Numbered from the stretch's first letter, positions 39,401 to 49,109 are shown. The stretch: 64,000 nt of DNA from Mycobacterium sp. DL592 (GCF_011694515.1 NZ_CP050192.1:4424521-4488520), one strand, 5' to 3'. Numbers and translations: made by a program. Notes: generated by a model not told the origin, from the sequence alone.

Positions 39401-39895
39401 GTGTCACTGATCGTGCCGCCCTACCCGCCGCCCCGCTACACCGCCGACGAGCCAGAGGTCAGTGCCTGGCTCAAACGCGGCGCCGAGCCGCCCGACTACG
39501 ACGCGTTCGGCTTGGTGAAGTACCACTACCTCGCGAGCCAGACGGTCACCGGCGGCGACTACGGGCTGTACCGGGTCGAGATCGCGCCACATGGCGGCGG
39601 GCCCGGACCCCACTTCCACCGAGCCATGTCCGAAGCGTTCTTCGTGCTGTCGGGCACCCTGTCGCTCTACAACGGAACCGACTGGGTCGACGGGAACTCG
39701 GGCGACTTCCTGTATGTGCCGCCCGGCGGCATCCACGGCTTCCGCAACGAGGCCGACGACCCGGCGTCGGTGCTGATGTTGTTTGCTCCGGGGGCTCCGC
39801 GAGAGCGGTACTTCGAGGGCTTGGCCACGCTGAGCGAACTTTCCGACGACGAGCGCGAAGAGTTCTTCATCCGCCACGACAACTTCTTCGTCTGA
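39401..39895 (+). CDS. cupin-domain protein
   Basis: About 164 residues (a GTG at 39392 adds three). A single cupin barrel with the two motifs: GPGPHFHRAMSEAFFVLSG (histidine/glutamate metal ligands) and GDFLYVPPGGIHGFRN (last histidine). Likely a small metalloenzyme or binding protein. 19 bases after the SDR stop, hence probably in its TetR-controlled operon. Confidence 0.82.
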   Translation: MSLIVPPYPPPRYTADEPEVSAWLKRGAEPPDYDAFGLVKYHYLASQTVTGGDYGLYRVEIAPHGGGPGPHFHRAMSEAFFVLSGTLSLYNGTDWVDGNSGDFLYVPPGGIHGFRNEADDPASVLMLFAPGAPRERYFEGLATLSELSDDEREEFFIRHDNFFV

Positions 39896-39970
39896 CGACA
39901 CGCCGGATCGAAATGCGGATGCGGATCCGCTTGCGTTAGAGTCCATTCCGTTCAGAGAGGAGTCCCACGG

Positions 39971-41668
39971 GTGCGGGCAGAGGATGCGCCCAGCACCCAG
40001 GCGTTGCGGGGCTGGCAGCGGCGGGCGTTGGTCAAGTACCTGGCCGCCAAACCCCGGGACTTCCTGGCCGTGGCGACGCCGGGCGCCGGTAAGACCACCT
40101 TCGCCCTGCGGATCGTCGCCGAACTTCTGGCCGAAGGCACCGTCGAGACCGTCACCATCGTGGTGCCCACCGAGCACCTCAAGATCCAGTGGGCGCAGGC
40201 CGCCGCGCGGCACGGCATCGCCCTGGACCCCAAGTTCTCCAACTCCAACTCGCAAACCTCGACCGACTACCACGGCGTCGTCGTCACCTACGCCCAAGTT
40301 GCCAGCCACCCCACCCGGCACCGGGTGCGCACTGAGAACCGCAAGACCCTTGTCGTCTTCGACGAGATCCATCACGGCGGGGACGCGAAGACGTGGGGCG
40401 ACGCCATGCGCGAGGCGTTCGACGATGCGACGAGGCGGCTCTCGCTGACCGGGACGCCGTTCCGCAGCGACGACAGCGCCATCCCCTTCGTCACCTACGA
40501 GACCGGACCCGACGGATTCGCCCGCTCGCAGGCCGACCATGTCTACGGGTACTCCGAGGCGCTGGCCGACGGCGTGGTGCGGCCGGTGATGTTCATGGCG
40601 TACTCGGGTGAGGCACGGTGGCGTGACAGCGCGGGCGAGGAGCACGCCGCCCGCCTCGGTGAACCGCTGACCGCCGAGCAGACCGCGCGGGCGTGGAAGA
40701 CCGCCCTGAACCCGGCCGGGGAGTGGATGCCCGCGGTGATCGCCGCGGCCGACACCCGGTTGCGCGGCCTTCGCGAACATGTCCCCGACGCCGGCGGCAT
40801 GATCATCGCCTCCGACCAGACCGCGGCTCGCGCCTACGCCGACCTGCTGCTCAAGATCACCGGGGAGGCGCCGACGGTGGTGCTCTCCGACGACCCGGGC
40901 TCCTCGGACCGCATCTCTCAGTTCTCGGCGAGCACGTCGCGGTGGCTGGTGGCCGTGCGCATGGTCTCCGAAGGCGTCGACGTGCCGCGGCTGGCAGTCG
41001 GCGTGTACGCCACCAGTGCCTCGACGCCGCTGTTCTTCGCCCAGGCGATCGGCCGGTTCGTCCGGTCGCGGCGGCCCGGCGAGACGGCGTGCATCTTCCT
41101 TCCGTCGGTGCCCAATCTGCTGCTGCTGGCCAGCGAGATGGAAGCCCAGCGCAACCACGTGCTGGGCAAGCCGCACCGCGAAACCGAAGACGATCCCCTC
41201 GATGCCGAGTTGGCCGCGCAGAAGCGCGACGAGCCCGACGACACGGACAACAAGATCGAGTACCTCGGTGCCGATGCCGAACTCGACCAGGTGATCTTCG
41301 ACGGCTCCTCGTTCGGGACGGCGACGCCGGCGGGCAGCGACGAGGAGGCCGACTACCTCGGCATCCCCGGCCTGCTCGATGCGGCATCGATGCGAGATCT
41401 GTTGCGGCGCAGGCAAGAAGAGCAGTTGACCCGGCGTACCGCCAGCGGTGAGGTGGCGCGGCCGTCCACCCACGGCCAGCTGCGGGACCTGCGACGTGAA
41501 CTCAACACCCTGGTGTCGCTGGCCCATCACCGCACCGGCAAGACGCACGGGCAGATCCACAACGAACTGCGCCAGATATGCGGCGGCCCGCCGGTGGCGG
41601 CAGCCACCCGCGATCAGCTCAAGGCGCGGATCGAGGCGGTACGCGGACTCACCGCTCGGCCCGGTTGA
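39971..41668 (+). CDS. DEAD/DEAH-type superfamily 2 helicase
   Basis: A 565-residue ATP-dependent helicase. Motif I ATPGAGKTTFALR (about residue 37), motif II VFDEIHHGG, motif III LSLTGTPFRSD, and C-terminal RecA motifs VRMVSEGVDVPRLAVGVYA and QAIGRFVRSRRPGE (motif VI). The C-terminal 150 residues are acidic then helical, without a recognised domain. Acts on DNA or RNA; closer to XPB/Rad25-like DNA translocases. GTG start at 39971 follows GGAG by eight bases; a GCGGATCCGC palindrome (39921-39930) lies in its promoter. Confidence 0.88.
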   Translation: MRAEDAPSTQALRGWQRRALVKYLAAKPRDFLAVATPGAGKTTFALRIVAELLAEGTVETVTIVVPTEHLKIQWAQAAARHGIALDPKFSNSNSQTSTDYHGVVVTYAQVASHPTRHRVRTENRKTLVVFDEIHHGGDAKTWGDAMREAFDDATRRLSLTGTPFRSDDSAIPFVTYETGPDGFARSQADHVYGYSEALADGVVRPVMFMAYSGEARWRDSAGEEHAARLGEPLTAEQTARAWKTALNPAGEWMPAVIAAADTRLRGLREHVPDAGGMIIASDQTAARAYADLLLKITGEAPTVVLSDDPGSSDRISQFSASTSRWLVAVRMVSEGVDVPRLAVGVYATSASTPLFFAQAIGRFVRSRRPGETACIFLPSVPNLLLLASEMEAQRNHVLGKPHRETEDDPLDAELAAQKRDEPDDTDNKIEYLGADAELDQVIFDGSSFGTATPAGSDEEADYLGIPGLLDAASMRDLLRRRQEEQLTRRTASGEVARPSTHGQLRDLRRELNTLVSLAHHRTGKTHGQIHNELRQICGGPPVAAATRDQLKARIEAVRGLTARPG

Positions 41669-41680
41669 TCACACCGGAGC

Positions 41681-42496
41681 CTAGAGCCCCAGCAGCTCCG
41701 GAAGGTCGGCCACCGAATCCACCACGTGACTGGGCTGCATTGCGAATTCGTCTGCGACCCAACGGTCTAACGTGTCCTGGCGGAATTTTCCGGTGCGCAC
41801 CAGCACGCCGGTCATACCGACCACCTGGGCGGCGAGGACGTCGTTGTTGAGGTCGTCGCCGACCATGTACATCTCGTCGGGGTCCACCCCGAGCCGCGCC
41901 GCTGAGGCCAGGAAGCCGGCCGGTGCGGGCTTACCCACCGCGGTGGCCTTACGGCCCGAAGACTGCTCCATCCCGATCAGGTACATGCCGGTGTCGATGC
42001 GCAGGCCCTCGGTGGTGTCCCAGGCGGTGCTGCGATGCATGGCCACCACCGGCACCCCCTGGGCCATCCACTCGTAGACCCGTGACAGCGTGCGGTGGCT
42101 GTACTCCGGTCCCGCCCCGCCGAGCAGGATCACATCAGGTGTGCCGGGGTCGACGCCGTCGTCGTAGACCACCGAGTCGACGATGTCGATGCCAGGCATG
42201 TCGTCGGTGATCTGGCCGTTGTTGACCAGAAAACATCGCCCGTCGGGGAAGTTGGCGCGCACGTAGTCGGCGGTCAGCACCGCAGCGGTGATGACCTCGT
42301 CGGGCCGAACGTCCATCCCCGAGGCGCACAACGCCGACGCGATCTGCTGGCGGGTGCGGGTGGTGGTGTTGGTCAGATAGGACCGCGCGACCTGATGGTC
42401 GGCCAGTACCGCCAGCGTCTCGGCCGCACCGGGAATCGGCTCCCAGGAGGTGACCAGGACGCCGTCGATGTCGAACAACACACCACCGATCGCCAT
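41681..42496 (-). CDS. HAD-superfamily (subfamily IIA) phosphatase
   Basis: A 271-residue NagD/HDHD2-like hydrolase. Motif I FDIDGVL with the nucleophilic aspartate, motif II in YLTNTT, the IIA cap domain between, GKPAP and motif IV VGDDLNNDVLAA. Removes phosphate from a small metabolite. It is convergent with the helicase (12 bases) and divergent from the second SDR. Confidence 0.88.
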   Translation of the reverse strand: MAIGGVLFDIDGVLVTSWEPIPGAAETLAVLADHQVARSYLTNTTTRTRQQIASALCASGMDVRPDEVITAAVLTADYVRANFPDGRCFLVNNGQITDDMPGIDIVDSVVYDDGVDPGTPDVILLGGAGPEYSHRTLSRVYEWMAQGVPVVAMHRSTAWDTTEGLRIDTGMYLIGMEQSSGRKATAVGKPAPAGFLASAARLGVDPDEMYMVGDDLNNDVLAAQVVGMTGVLVRTGKFRQDTLDRWVADEFAMQPSHVVDSVADLPELLGL

Positions 42497-42555
42497 ACCG
42501 CGACAGTAAACGGCCGCAGCTTGGATGCAAGTTGGGCCGACGTATCGTCTGACAC

Positions 42556-43476
42556 ATGAGCGGCAGCAGATGGACCGCGGCCGACGTACCCGATCAGAAC
42601 GGTCGCGTCGCGGTGATCACCGGTTCGAACACCGGTATCGGCTACCAGACCGCAGCAGTGCTCGCCGGCCGCGGCGCCAAAGTCGTCTTGGCGGTGCGCA
42701 ATCTCGACAAGGGGCGGGCGGCCAGAGCGCAGATCCTGGCGGCAAGCCCGAGCGCCGACGTCGGTGTGCAGGAGTTGGATCTGACGTCGCTGGAGTCGAT
42801 TCGCCGCGCGGCGCAGGCGCTGCAGTCGGACTATCCGCGAATCGATCTGCTGATCAACAACGCCGGTGTGGCGTGGACGCCGAAGCAGACCACCAAGGAC
42901 GGGTTCGAGCTGCAGTTCGGCACCAACCATCTGGGGCACTTCGCGTTGACCGGGCTGCTGCTCGACAGCGTGCTCGCGGCCCCGGCCGCCCGGGTGGTGA
43001 CGGTGTCCAGCCTCGCCCACGGCACCTTGGCGGACATCGATTTCAGCGACCTGCAGTGCGACCGCCACTACAGCCGCATCGCCGCCTACGCCCGCTCCAA
43101 ACTGGCCAATCTGCTGTTCACCTACGAGCTGCAGCGCCGGCTCGGACAGGCCGGTTCCAGCACGATCGCCGTGGCGGCGCACCCCGGGGTGTCCTTCACG
43201 GAGCTGGGTCGCAACCTTCCGGTGATCCTGCAACCGGTCACCCGGATCGTGGGCCCGCTGATCCTGCAGAGCGCCACGATGGGCGCGCTGGTGCTGCTGC
43301 GTGCCGCCACCGATCCCGGTGTCAGCGGCGGCCAGTACTACGGCCCCGACGGCAACGGCGAGCGGCGCGGCCACCCGGTCGTCGTCGAGTCCAGTTCCCG
43401 CTCCCACGACGTCGACCTACAGCGTCGGCTGTGGGCGGTGTCCGAAGAGCTCACCGGCGTAAGGTTCCCGATCTGA
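42556..43476 (+). CDS. short-chain dehydrogenase (Rv0439c ortholog)
   Basis: A 306-residue SDR nearly identical in architecture to the one at 38476: AVITGSNTGIGYQTAAVLAG, NNAGVAWT, TVSSLAHG, YARSKLANLLF, and the same C-terminal RLWAVSEELTGV. Its neighbour moeA identifies it as the Rv0439c ortholog. The stop overlaps the moeA start (TGATG), so it is the first gene of the SDR-moeA unit. Confidence 0.9.
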   Translation: MSGSRWTAADVPDQNGRVAVITGSNTGIGYQTAAVLAGRGAKVVLAVRNLDKGRAARAQILAASPSADVGVQELDLTSLESIRRAAQALQSDYPRIDLLINNAGVAWTPKQTTKDGFELQFGTNHLGHFALTGLLLDSVLAAPAARVVTVSSLAHGTLADIDFSDLQCDRHYSRIAAYARSKLANLLFTYELQRRLGQAGSSTIAVAAHPGVSFTELGRNLPVILQPVTRIVGPLILQSATMGALVLLRAATDPGVSGGQYYGPDGNGERRGHPVVVESSSRSHDVDLQRRLWAVSEELTGVRFPI

Positions 43477-44732
43477 TGCGCACCGTCGAAGAACATCAAC
43501 GCGTCGTCGCCGACCTGATCGCGGCGGGACGACCGGTGACCGTTGGGCTGGCCGAGGCGGAGGGCCGCGTGCTCTCCGACGATGTCGCAGCGCCGCTGTC
43601 GCTGCCGGTCTTCGACAACTCCGCCATGGACGGCTACGCCGTGCGCGCCGAGGACGTCACGGGAGCCGATGCCGACAATCCGGTGAAACTTCCTGTCGCC
43701 GAAGACATTCCGGCTGGCCGCACCGATCCGCTGACATTAGCCCCAGGAACCGCGCACCGCATCATGACCGGCGCTCCGCTGCCTGCCGGTGCGACGGCCG
43801 TCGTCGCGGTGGAACTGACCGACGGCGGAACCGAGACGGTGGAGATCCGGTCGTCGGCCAGGGAGGGGCAGCACATCCGGCGCGCGGGCGAGGACGTGAC
43901 CGCCGGGGCGACGGTGCTGCGTGCCGGGCACGTGGTGACCCCGGCCGCCCTCGGACTGGCTGCGGCGCTGGGACTGGGCAGTCTGACGGTGGTGCCGCGC
44001 CAGCGGGTGCTGGTGATGTCGACCGGCTCGGAACTGGTGTCGGCGGGCACCGACCTCAAGCCCGGCCAGATCTACGAGTCCAACGCCATCATGCTGGCCG
44101 CCGCGGTGCGCGAGGCGGGCGGCGAGGTGGTGGCCAGCCCGACCTCAAGCGACGACGTCGTCCAGTTCAGCGCCGTACTGGAGGGCTACGCCGGCCAAGC
44201 CGATCTGATCATCACCTCCGGTGGGGTCAGCGCAGGCGCCTACGAAGTGGTCAAGGACGCCTTCGGAGGCTCGGCCGACGGTCGCCGGCCCAGCGGCTCC
44301 AGCGCCGTCGAGTTCGTCAAGGTTGCGATGCAGCCGGGCATGCCGCAGGGCGCGGGCCGCCTGAACGGAGCCGGAAGGCCGGCGACATCAGGGCTGGGCA
44401 CGCCGATCATCACGCTGCCGGGCAACCCGGTCAGTGCGCTGGTGTCGTTCGAGGTGTTCGTTCGCCCCGCATTGCGCGCCGCTATGGGCCTACCCAATCC
44501 GCATCGCCCGCGTCGCAACGCCGTGCTGACCGAGGGGTTGACCTCACCGAAGGGCAAGCGGCAGTTCCGCCGCGGCGTGTACGACGCGGCGGCCGGTACG
44601 GTCACCACCTACGGTCCGCCGGCGTCGCATCACCTGCGCTGGCTGGCCTCGGCCAACTGCCTACTGGAGATCGCCGAGGACGTCACCGAGATGGCCGCAG
44701 GCGAGCAGGTCCAGCTCTGGGACCTCACCTAG
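43476..44732 (+). CDS. moeA: molybdopterin molybdenumtransferase
   Basis: Inserts molybdate into adenylated molybdopterin in Moco synthesis. The 418-residue protein has the MoeA order: N-terminal VFDNSAMDGYAVRAED, REGQHIRRAGEDV, then the MoaB-like domain with VLVMSTGSELV, IITSGGVSAGAYE and the loop LPGNPVSALVSFEVFV. Corresponds to M. tuberculosis moeA2 (Rv0438c). ATG start coupled to the upstream SDR. Confidence 0.94.
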   Translation: MRTVEEHQRVVADLIAAGRPVTVGLAEAEGRVLSDDVAAPLSLPVFDNSAMDGYAVRAEDVTGADADNPVKLPVAEDIPAGRTDPLTLAPGTAHRIMTGAPLPAGATAVVAVELTDGGTETVEIRSSAREGQHIRRAGEDVTAGATVLRAGHVVTPAALGLAAALGLGSLTVVPRQRVLVMSTGSELVSAGTDLKPGQIYESNAIMLAAAVREAGGEVVASPTSSDDVVQFSAVLEGYAGQADLIITSGGVSAGAYEVVKDAFGGSADGRRPSGSSAVEFVKVAMQPGMPQGAGRLNGAGRPATSGLGTPIITLPGNPVSALVSFEVFVRPALRAAMGLPNPHRPRRNAVLTEGLTSPKGKRQFRRGVYDAAAGTVTTYGPPASHHLRWLASANCLLEIAEDVTEMAAGEQVQLWDLT

Positions 44733-44768
44733 CTCCGGACCTGCTGCCGCATCAGTAGAATCACGCCG

Positions 44769-45482
44769 ATGGCCAGACGCCCCCGCACAGCGGACGACAC
44801 CAACAAGTCCGGCCCGCAACGGCTGGTCGCGCTGGTCCGTTCCTCAGTTCCTCCCGTCCATCCCGCCGGCCTGCCCTTCATCTCGGCCGGCCTGGCTGTG
44901 GCGGCGCTGGGCCGCAAGAACCGCTGGCTGCGCCGGGCCGGCCTGGCCGCCGCCGCCGCAAACGCCGGGTTCTTCCGTCACCCCGCGCGGCAGCCACCGA
45001 GCCGCGCCGGTGTGGTCGTCGCCCCCGCCGACGGCCTCATCTGTCTGGTCGAGGAAGCCGAGCCGCCGGCCGAGCTGGGCCTGCCCGCCGGACCGGTCCC
45101 GCGCGTCAGCATCTTCTTGTCGCTGCTGGACGCACACGTCCAGCGCACACCCGTCGGCGGCGAGGTCATCGACGTGCAGTACCGACCCGGCAGATTTCAT
45201 TCAGCCGACCTGGCGGCGGCCAGTGAGGACAATGAGCGCAACAGCGTGCTGATCCGCACGCCGGAAGGACGGGACGTGGTGGTCGTGCAGATCGCCGGGC
45301 TGGTGGCACGCCGCATCGTGTGCGACGTCCACCCCGGAGACAAGGTGGCCATCGGCGACACCTACGGGCTGATCCGGTTCGGCTCCCGCCTGGACACCTA
45401 CTTCCCCGCCGGCTCACAGATTCTGGTCGAACCGGGTCAGCGGGCGCTGGCCGGCGAGACGGTATTGGCGCAGCTGCCGTGA
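44769..45482 (+). CDS. psd: phosphatidylserine decarboxylase proenzyme
   Basis: Pyruvoyl enzyme converting phosphatidylserine to phosphatidylethanolamine. The 237-residue length fits the short type found in mycobacteria (Rv0437c, 231). Motifs: [33 protein letters not shown] and the self-cleavage site Gly205-Ser206 in [12 protein letters not shown], where the serine becomes the pyruvoyl group. Weak hydrophobic segments near residues 33-65 suit membrane association. Its TGA overlaps the pssA GTG by four bases. Confidence 0.93.
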   Translation: MARRPRTADDTNKSGPQRLVALVRSSVPPVHPAGLPFISAGLAVAALGRKNRWLRRAGLAAAAANAGFFRHPARQPPSRAGVVVAPADGLICLVEEAEPPAELGLPAGPVPRVSIFLSLLDAHVQRTPVGGEVIDVQYRPGRFHSADLAAASEDNERNSVLIRTPEGRDVVVVQIAGLVARRIVCDVHPGDKVAIGDTYGLIRFGSRLDTYFPAGSQILVEPGQRALAGETVLAQLP

Positions 45483-46336
45483 TCACGCCGCGCATCAAGT
45501 CCCGCCGGGGACTGCGCATCCTGCCCAGCGCGACGACCGTGCTCGCCATCTGCGCCGGGCTGACGTCGATCAAGTTCGCCCTCGACGGGCGCCCGCATGT
45601 CGCGCTGGCGCTGATCGGCGCGGCGGCTGTGCTCGACGGCATCGACGGTGGCATCGCCCGGGCCCTGCAGGCGCAGTCCCCGATGGGCGCCGAGATCGAT
45701 TCGCTGGCCGATGCGGTGAACTTCGGTGTCGCGCCGGCGCTGGTCGTCTACGTGACGCTGCTTCCGACCTCGCCGATCGGCTGGATCTTCGTATTGCTCT
45801 ACGCGGTATGCGTGGTGCTGCGGCTGGCGCGATTCAACGCACTCCTCGACGACGACACCCGCCCGGCTTACACCCGGCAGTACTTCGTCGGCATGCCAGC
45901 ACCGTGTGGTGCGGTGGGCGCGATCGGCCCGCTCGCCGCGATGCTGCAGTTCGGCCACGGCTGGTGGACGTCGACATGGTTCATCTGCGCGTGGCTGGCG
46001 GCCAACTCGATTCTGTTGGTGAGCCGCGTGCCCACCCTGGCGCTGAAATCCGTGTCGGTGCCTGCCAATGCCGCACCGATCCTGCTGGTGCTGGTAGCGA
46101 TCGTCGCCGCCGGGCTGCTGCTGTTCCCCTACGTGCTGGTCCTGCTGATCATCGTCGGGTACCTGATCATCATTCCGTTCACCGTGCGCAGCCAGCGCTG
46201 GGTGGCCGCGCGCCCGGAAACCTGGGATGCCAAACCCGGGCAGCGGCGCGCGGCGCGGCGGGCCATTCGCCGCGCGGAGCATCCCAACCGCCGCCGGTCC
46301 GTCAGCCGACTCGGCCTGCGTAAACCAGGAGGCTGA
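45479..46336 (+). CDS. pssA: CDP-diacylglycerol-serine O-phosphatidyltransferase
   Basis: Integral membrane enzyme making phosphatidylserine. The 285-residue protein has the CDP-alcohol phosphotransferase motif [22 protein letters not shown] (written in two parts: DGIDGGIAR, then GAEIDSLAD), and six or so membrane helices. Length equals Rv0436c (286). GTG start inside GTGA overlapping psd; a basic C-terminal tail follows the last helix. psd and pssA form the phosphatidylethanolamine branch. Confidence 0.94.
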   Translation: MITPRIKSRRGLRILPSATTVLAICAGLTSIKFALDGRPHVALALIGAAAVLDGIDGGIARALQAQSPMGAEIDSLADAVNFGVAPALVVYVTLLPTSPIGWIFVLLYAVCVVLRLARFNALLDDDTRPAYTRQYFVGMPAPCGAVGAIGPLAAMLQFGHGWWTSTWFICAWLAANSILLVSRVPTLALKSVSVPANAAPILLVLVAIVAAGLLLFPYVLVLLIIVGYLIIIPFTVRSQRWVAARPETWDAKPGQRRAARRAIRRAEHPNRRRSVSRLGLRKPGG

Positions 46337-46341
46337 ACCCG

Positions 46342-48552
46342 GTGTCCACTCTCGACGAGACCGGCCCACCACCGCCGGCTTCCAGCCTGGCTCTGACAGC
46401 GCGGCTGAACACCTCGGCGCTGGACTCCCGCCGCGGCGTGGTGCGCCTGCATCCGGAGGCCATCGCCGCGCTGGGTATCCGGGAGTGGGATGCGGTGTCG
46501 CTGACGGGTTCTCGCACCACCGCTGCGGTCGCTGGCGTCGCCGCACCGGACACCCCCGCGGGGACCGCTCTTCTCGATGACGTGACGCTGTCCAACGCGG
46601 GCCTGCGCGAGAACTCCACGGTGTTGGTGTCGGCGGTGACGGTGTACGGGGCGCGGTCGGTCACGTTGCGGGGCTCGACGCTGGCCACCCAGTCGGTGTC
46701 CTCGGCGACGCTGCGCCAGGCGCTGCTGGGCAAGGTCATGACGGTCGGTGACACGGTGTCGCTGCTGCCCCGCGACCTGGGGCCCGGCACGTCGACCTCG
46801 GAGGCCAGTTCGGCGCTGGCGTCGTCGGTGGGGATCACCTGGACCTCGGAGTTGCTGACCGTCACCGGCACCGATCCCGCGGGACCGGTGAGCGTACAAC
46901 CCAATTCGTCGGTGACGTGGGGCGACGGAGTGACGCCGGGCCCGGTTCCCGCGGGCCATGCTGCCGCGGTGAGCCCGCCAATGGTGTGGCCGGAGGCGCC
47001 ACCGGTGTCGATGGACGACCTCAAGGGCCAGCATGTGCAGGCCGGTCGGCTCACCGAATGGCTCAAGCTCGCTCTCGACGAGCCGGCCCTGCTGGAAAAG
47101 CTTGGCGCCAAACCGAATCTGGGCGTGCTGGTCACCGGGCCCGCCGGTGTCGGCAAGGCGACGCTGGTGCGCGCCGTGTGCGCGGGCCGGCGGCTGGTGG
47201 AACTCGACGGCCCGGACACCGGGGCGCTGGCCGCCCAGGATCGCCAGCGGGCGGTCGCCGAGGCGGTGGCCACGGTGTGCGACGGCGGCGGCGTGCTGCT
47301 GGTCACTGATATCGACGCCCTGCTTCCCACCCCGCCCGAACCGGTCGCGACGATGGTTCTCGCCGAGTTGCGCAAAGCGGTGGCCGCGCCCGGGGTGGCT
47401 CTGGTGGCGACCTCCCAGCAGCCAGACGCCCTGGACCCCCGGCTGCGTGCACCCGACCTTTGCGACCGGGAACTGGGCCTGAGCCTTCCCGACGGCGCCA
47501 CCCGTAAGGCACTACTGGAAGTGCTGCTGCGCAACGTCCCCGCCGCCGACCTCAATCTCGACGAAATCGCCGAGCGCACACCGGGATTCGTCCGGGCTGA
47601 TCTGGCGGCGCTGGTGCGCGAGGCCGCACTGCGGGCGGCGGCGCGAGCCAGTGAGGACGGCAAGCCGCCCGCGCTGATCCAGGACGACCTCAAGGGCGCG
47701 CTCAGCGTCATCCGGCCGCTGTCACGCTCGGCGACCGAAGAGGTGTCGGTCGGCTCGGTGACACTCGAGGACGTCGGCGACATGATCGCCACCAAGCAGG
47801 CACTGACCGAGGCCGTGCTCTGGCCGCTGCAGCACCCGGACACCTTCGCCCGCCTCGGTGTCGAGCCGCCGAAGGGTGTTCTGCTCTACGGCCCGCCCGG
47901 CTGCGGCAAGACGTATGTGGTGCGGGCCCTGGCGAGCTCCGGCCGGCTGAGCGTGCATGCCGTCAAGGGCGCCGAACTGATGGACAAGTGGGTGGGCTCC
48001 TCGGAGAAGGCGGTCCGCGAATTGTTCCGGCGGGCAAGGGATTCCGCGCCGTCACTGGTGTTCCTTGACGAAATCGACGCGTTGGCCCCACGGCGCGGGC
48101 AGAGCTTCGACTCCGGGGTGACCGACCGGGTGGTGGCCGCGCTGCTGACCGAGCTCGACGGTATCGAGCCGCTGCGCGATGTCGTGGTGCTCGGCGCCAC
48201 CAACCGCCCCGATCTGATCGACCCCGCGTTGCTGCGGCCGGGCCGGCTGGAGAAGCTGGTCTTCGTCGAGCCGCCGGATGCCGACGCCCGCAAGGAGATT
48301 CTGCGCACCGCCGGGAAGTCGGTACCGCTGTCCAAGGAGGTCGACCTCGAAGCGCTGGCGGGCGAACTCGACGGCTACAGCGCCGCCGATTGCGTGGCCC
48401 TGCTGCGCGAGGCGGCCCTGACCGCGATGCGCCGCTCCATCGACGCCGCCGACGTCACCGCCGCCGACGTGGCCAAGGCCCGCGAGAATGTCCGCCCCTC
48501 ATTGGATCCCGCGCAGGTGGCGTCGCTTCGGGAGTTCGCCGCGGGGCACTAG
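46342..48552 (+). CDS. double-AAA ATPase, Cdc48/p97-like (Rv0435c-like)
   Basis: A 736-residue type II AAA+ protein. The N-terminal 190 residues form a double-psi-barrel-like Cdc48 N domain. D1 (about 215-400) is degenerate: Walker A is GPAGVGKATLV and the Walker-B position is TDIDALL, lacking the catalytic glutamate. D2 (about 470-700) is intact: GPPGCGKTYVV, VFLDEIDALAP, GATNRPDLIDPALLRPGR. Likely unfolds protein or lipid-associated complexes; partner unknown. GTG start 5 bases after pssA. Confidence 0.92.
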   Translation: MSTLDETGPPPPASSLALTARLNTSALDSRRGVVRLHPEAIAALGIREWDAVSLTGSRTTAAVAGVAAPDTPAGTALLDDVTLSNAGLRENSTVLVSAVTVYGARSVTLRGSTLATQSVSSATLRQALLGKVMTVGDTVSLLPRDLGPGTSTSEASSALASSVGITWTSELLTVTGTDPAGPVSVQPNSSVTWGDGVTPGPVPAGHAAAVSPPMVWPEAPPVSMDDLKGQHVQAGRLTEWLKLALDEPALLEKLGAKPNLGVLVTGPAGVGKATLVRAVCAGRRLVELDGPDTGALAAQDRQRAVAEAVATVCDGGGVLLVTDIDALLPTPPEPVATMVLAELRKAVAAPGVALVATSQQPDALDPRLRAPDLCDRELGLSLPDGATRKALLEVLLRNVPAADLNLDEIAERTPGFVRADLAALVREAALRAAARASEDGKPPALIQDDLKGALSVIRPLSRSATEEVSVGSVTLEDVGDMIATKQALTEAVLWPLQHPDTFARLGVEPPKGVLLYGPPGCGKTYVVRALASSGRLSVHAVKGAELMDKWVGSSEKAVRELFRRARDSAPSLVFLDEIDALAPRRGQSFDSGVTDRVVAALLTELDGIEPLRDVVVLGATNRPDLIDPALLRPGRLEKLVFVEPPDADARKEILRTAGKSVPLSKEVDLEALAGELDGYSAADCVALLREAALTAMRRSIDAADVTAADVAKARENVRPSLDPAQVASLREFAAGH

Positions 48553-48657
48553 GCGCGTTCGGCGAGTGTGCGCCCCCATCCGCTGCACGCGGCGTGTTGC
48601 GGATGAAACCGCACACTCGGCGTTCGGGAGGCGGGGCGCGCTAGGCGCGTTCGGCGA
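48549..48657. repeat. direct repeat flanking palindromic copy 3
   Basis: ctaggcgcgttcggcga occurs perfectly at 48549-48565 and 48641-48657. The first copy spans the stop of the AAA ATPase gene; the second encodes the end of the SRPBCC gene. The palindrome lies between them. It may be a duplication created when the repeat arrived or expanded, or older slippage. Confidence 0.7.
48564..48618. repeat. palindromic repeat, copy 3
   Basis: Arms gagtgtgcgcccccatccgc (48564-48583) and gcggatgaaaccgcacactc (48599-48618) pair at 16 of 20 positions; 15-base loop tgcacgcggcgtgtt shares cgcggcgtgtt with copy 2. Convergent gap between two genes. Confidence 0.85.
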
Positions 48658-49087
48658 TGTCGGCCAGCCGGTCGATCGAGGCCCGCAGATTGTCCGCGGT
48701 GGTGTTGCGGGCGCGCTCGAGCCGCACTGGATCGGCCAGCCGGGTCCAGTCGTAGGTGTGGGTGACCAGGGTGTGCCCGGTGTCGATGGGCCGCAGTTCC
48801 CAGCGCCACAGGTGACCGGGCGGCGTCGCCCCGGCCTCGGACGGCCGCCAGGCGATCAGCCGCCCCTCCTCGAACTCCTCCACGTGGTTCTCCCGGACCG
48901 CGCCGTGGTTGAGCGTCATGGTGAAGACCGCACCGGCGGAGCGGACGCGCTGGCCCGCCGGAGCGTGGCCGAGGTTGTCGTTACCGTCCCACTCCGGTTG
49001 TCGCGCGGGATCGGCGATGAGTTCGAAGATCGTGGCCGCGGGTGCGGCGATCTCACGGCTGGCACTGACCACTCGTTGTTCGGACAC
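48641..49087 (-). CDS. SRPBCC/polyketide-cyclase-like protein
   Basis: A 148-residue START-like lipid-binding fold: SREIAAPAATIFELIADPARQPEWDG at the N-terminus and TLVTHTYDWTRLADPVRLERA near the end. Probably binds a hydrophobic ligand. GTG start 49087 (VSEQRVVSA); an upstream TTG is possible. Divergent from the DUF1707 gene. Confidence 0.8.
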   Translation of the reverse strand: MSEQRVVSASREIAAPAATIFELIADPARQPEWDGNDNLGHAPAGQRVRSAGAVFTMTLNHGAVRENHVEEFEEGRLIAWRPSEAGATPPGHLWRWELRPIDTGHTLVTHTYDWTRLADPVRLERARNTTADNLRASIDRLADIAERA

Positions 49088-49109
49088 TCGATCATTCAAC
49101 CAACAACCA

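Noticed and set aside
39404..41560. 718-codon open frame antisense to the helicase
   Set aside because: Arg/Gly/Val-rich composition and no domain; the helicase on the other strand has all SF2 motifs.
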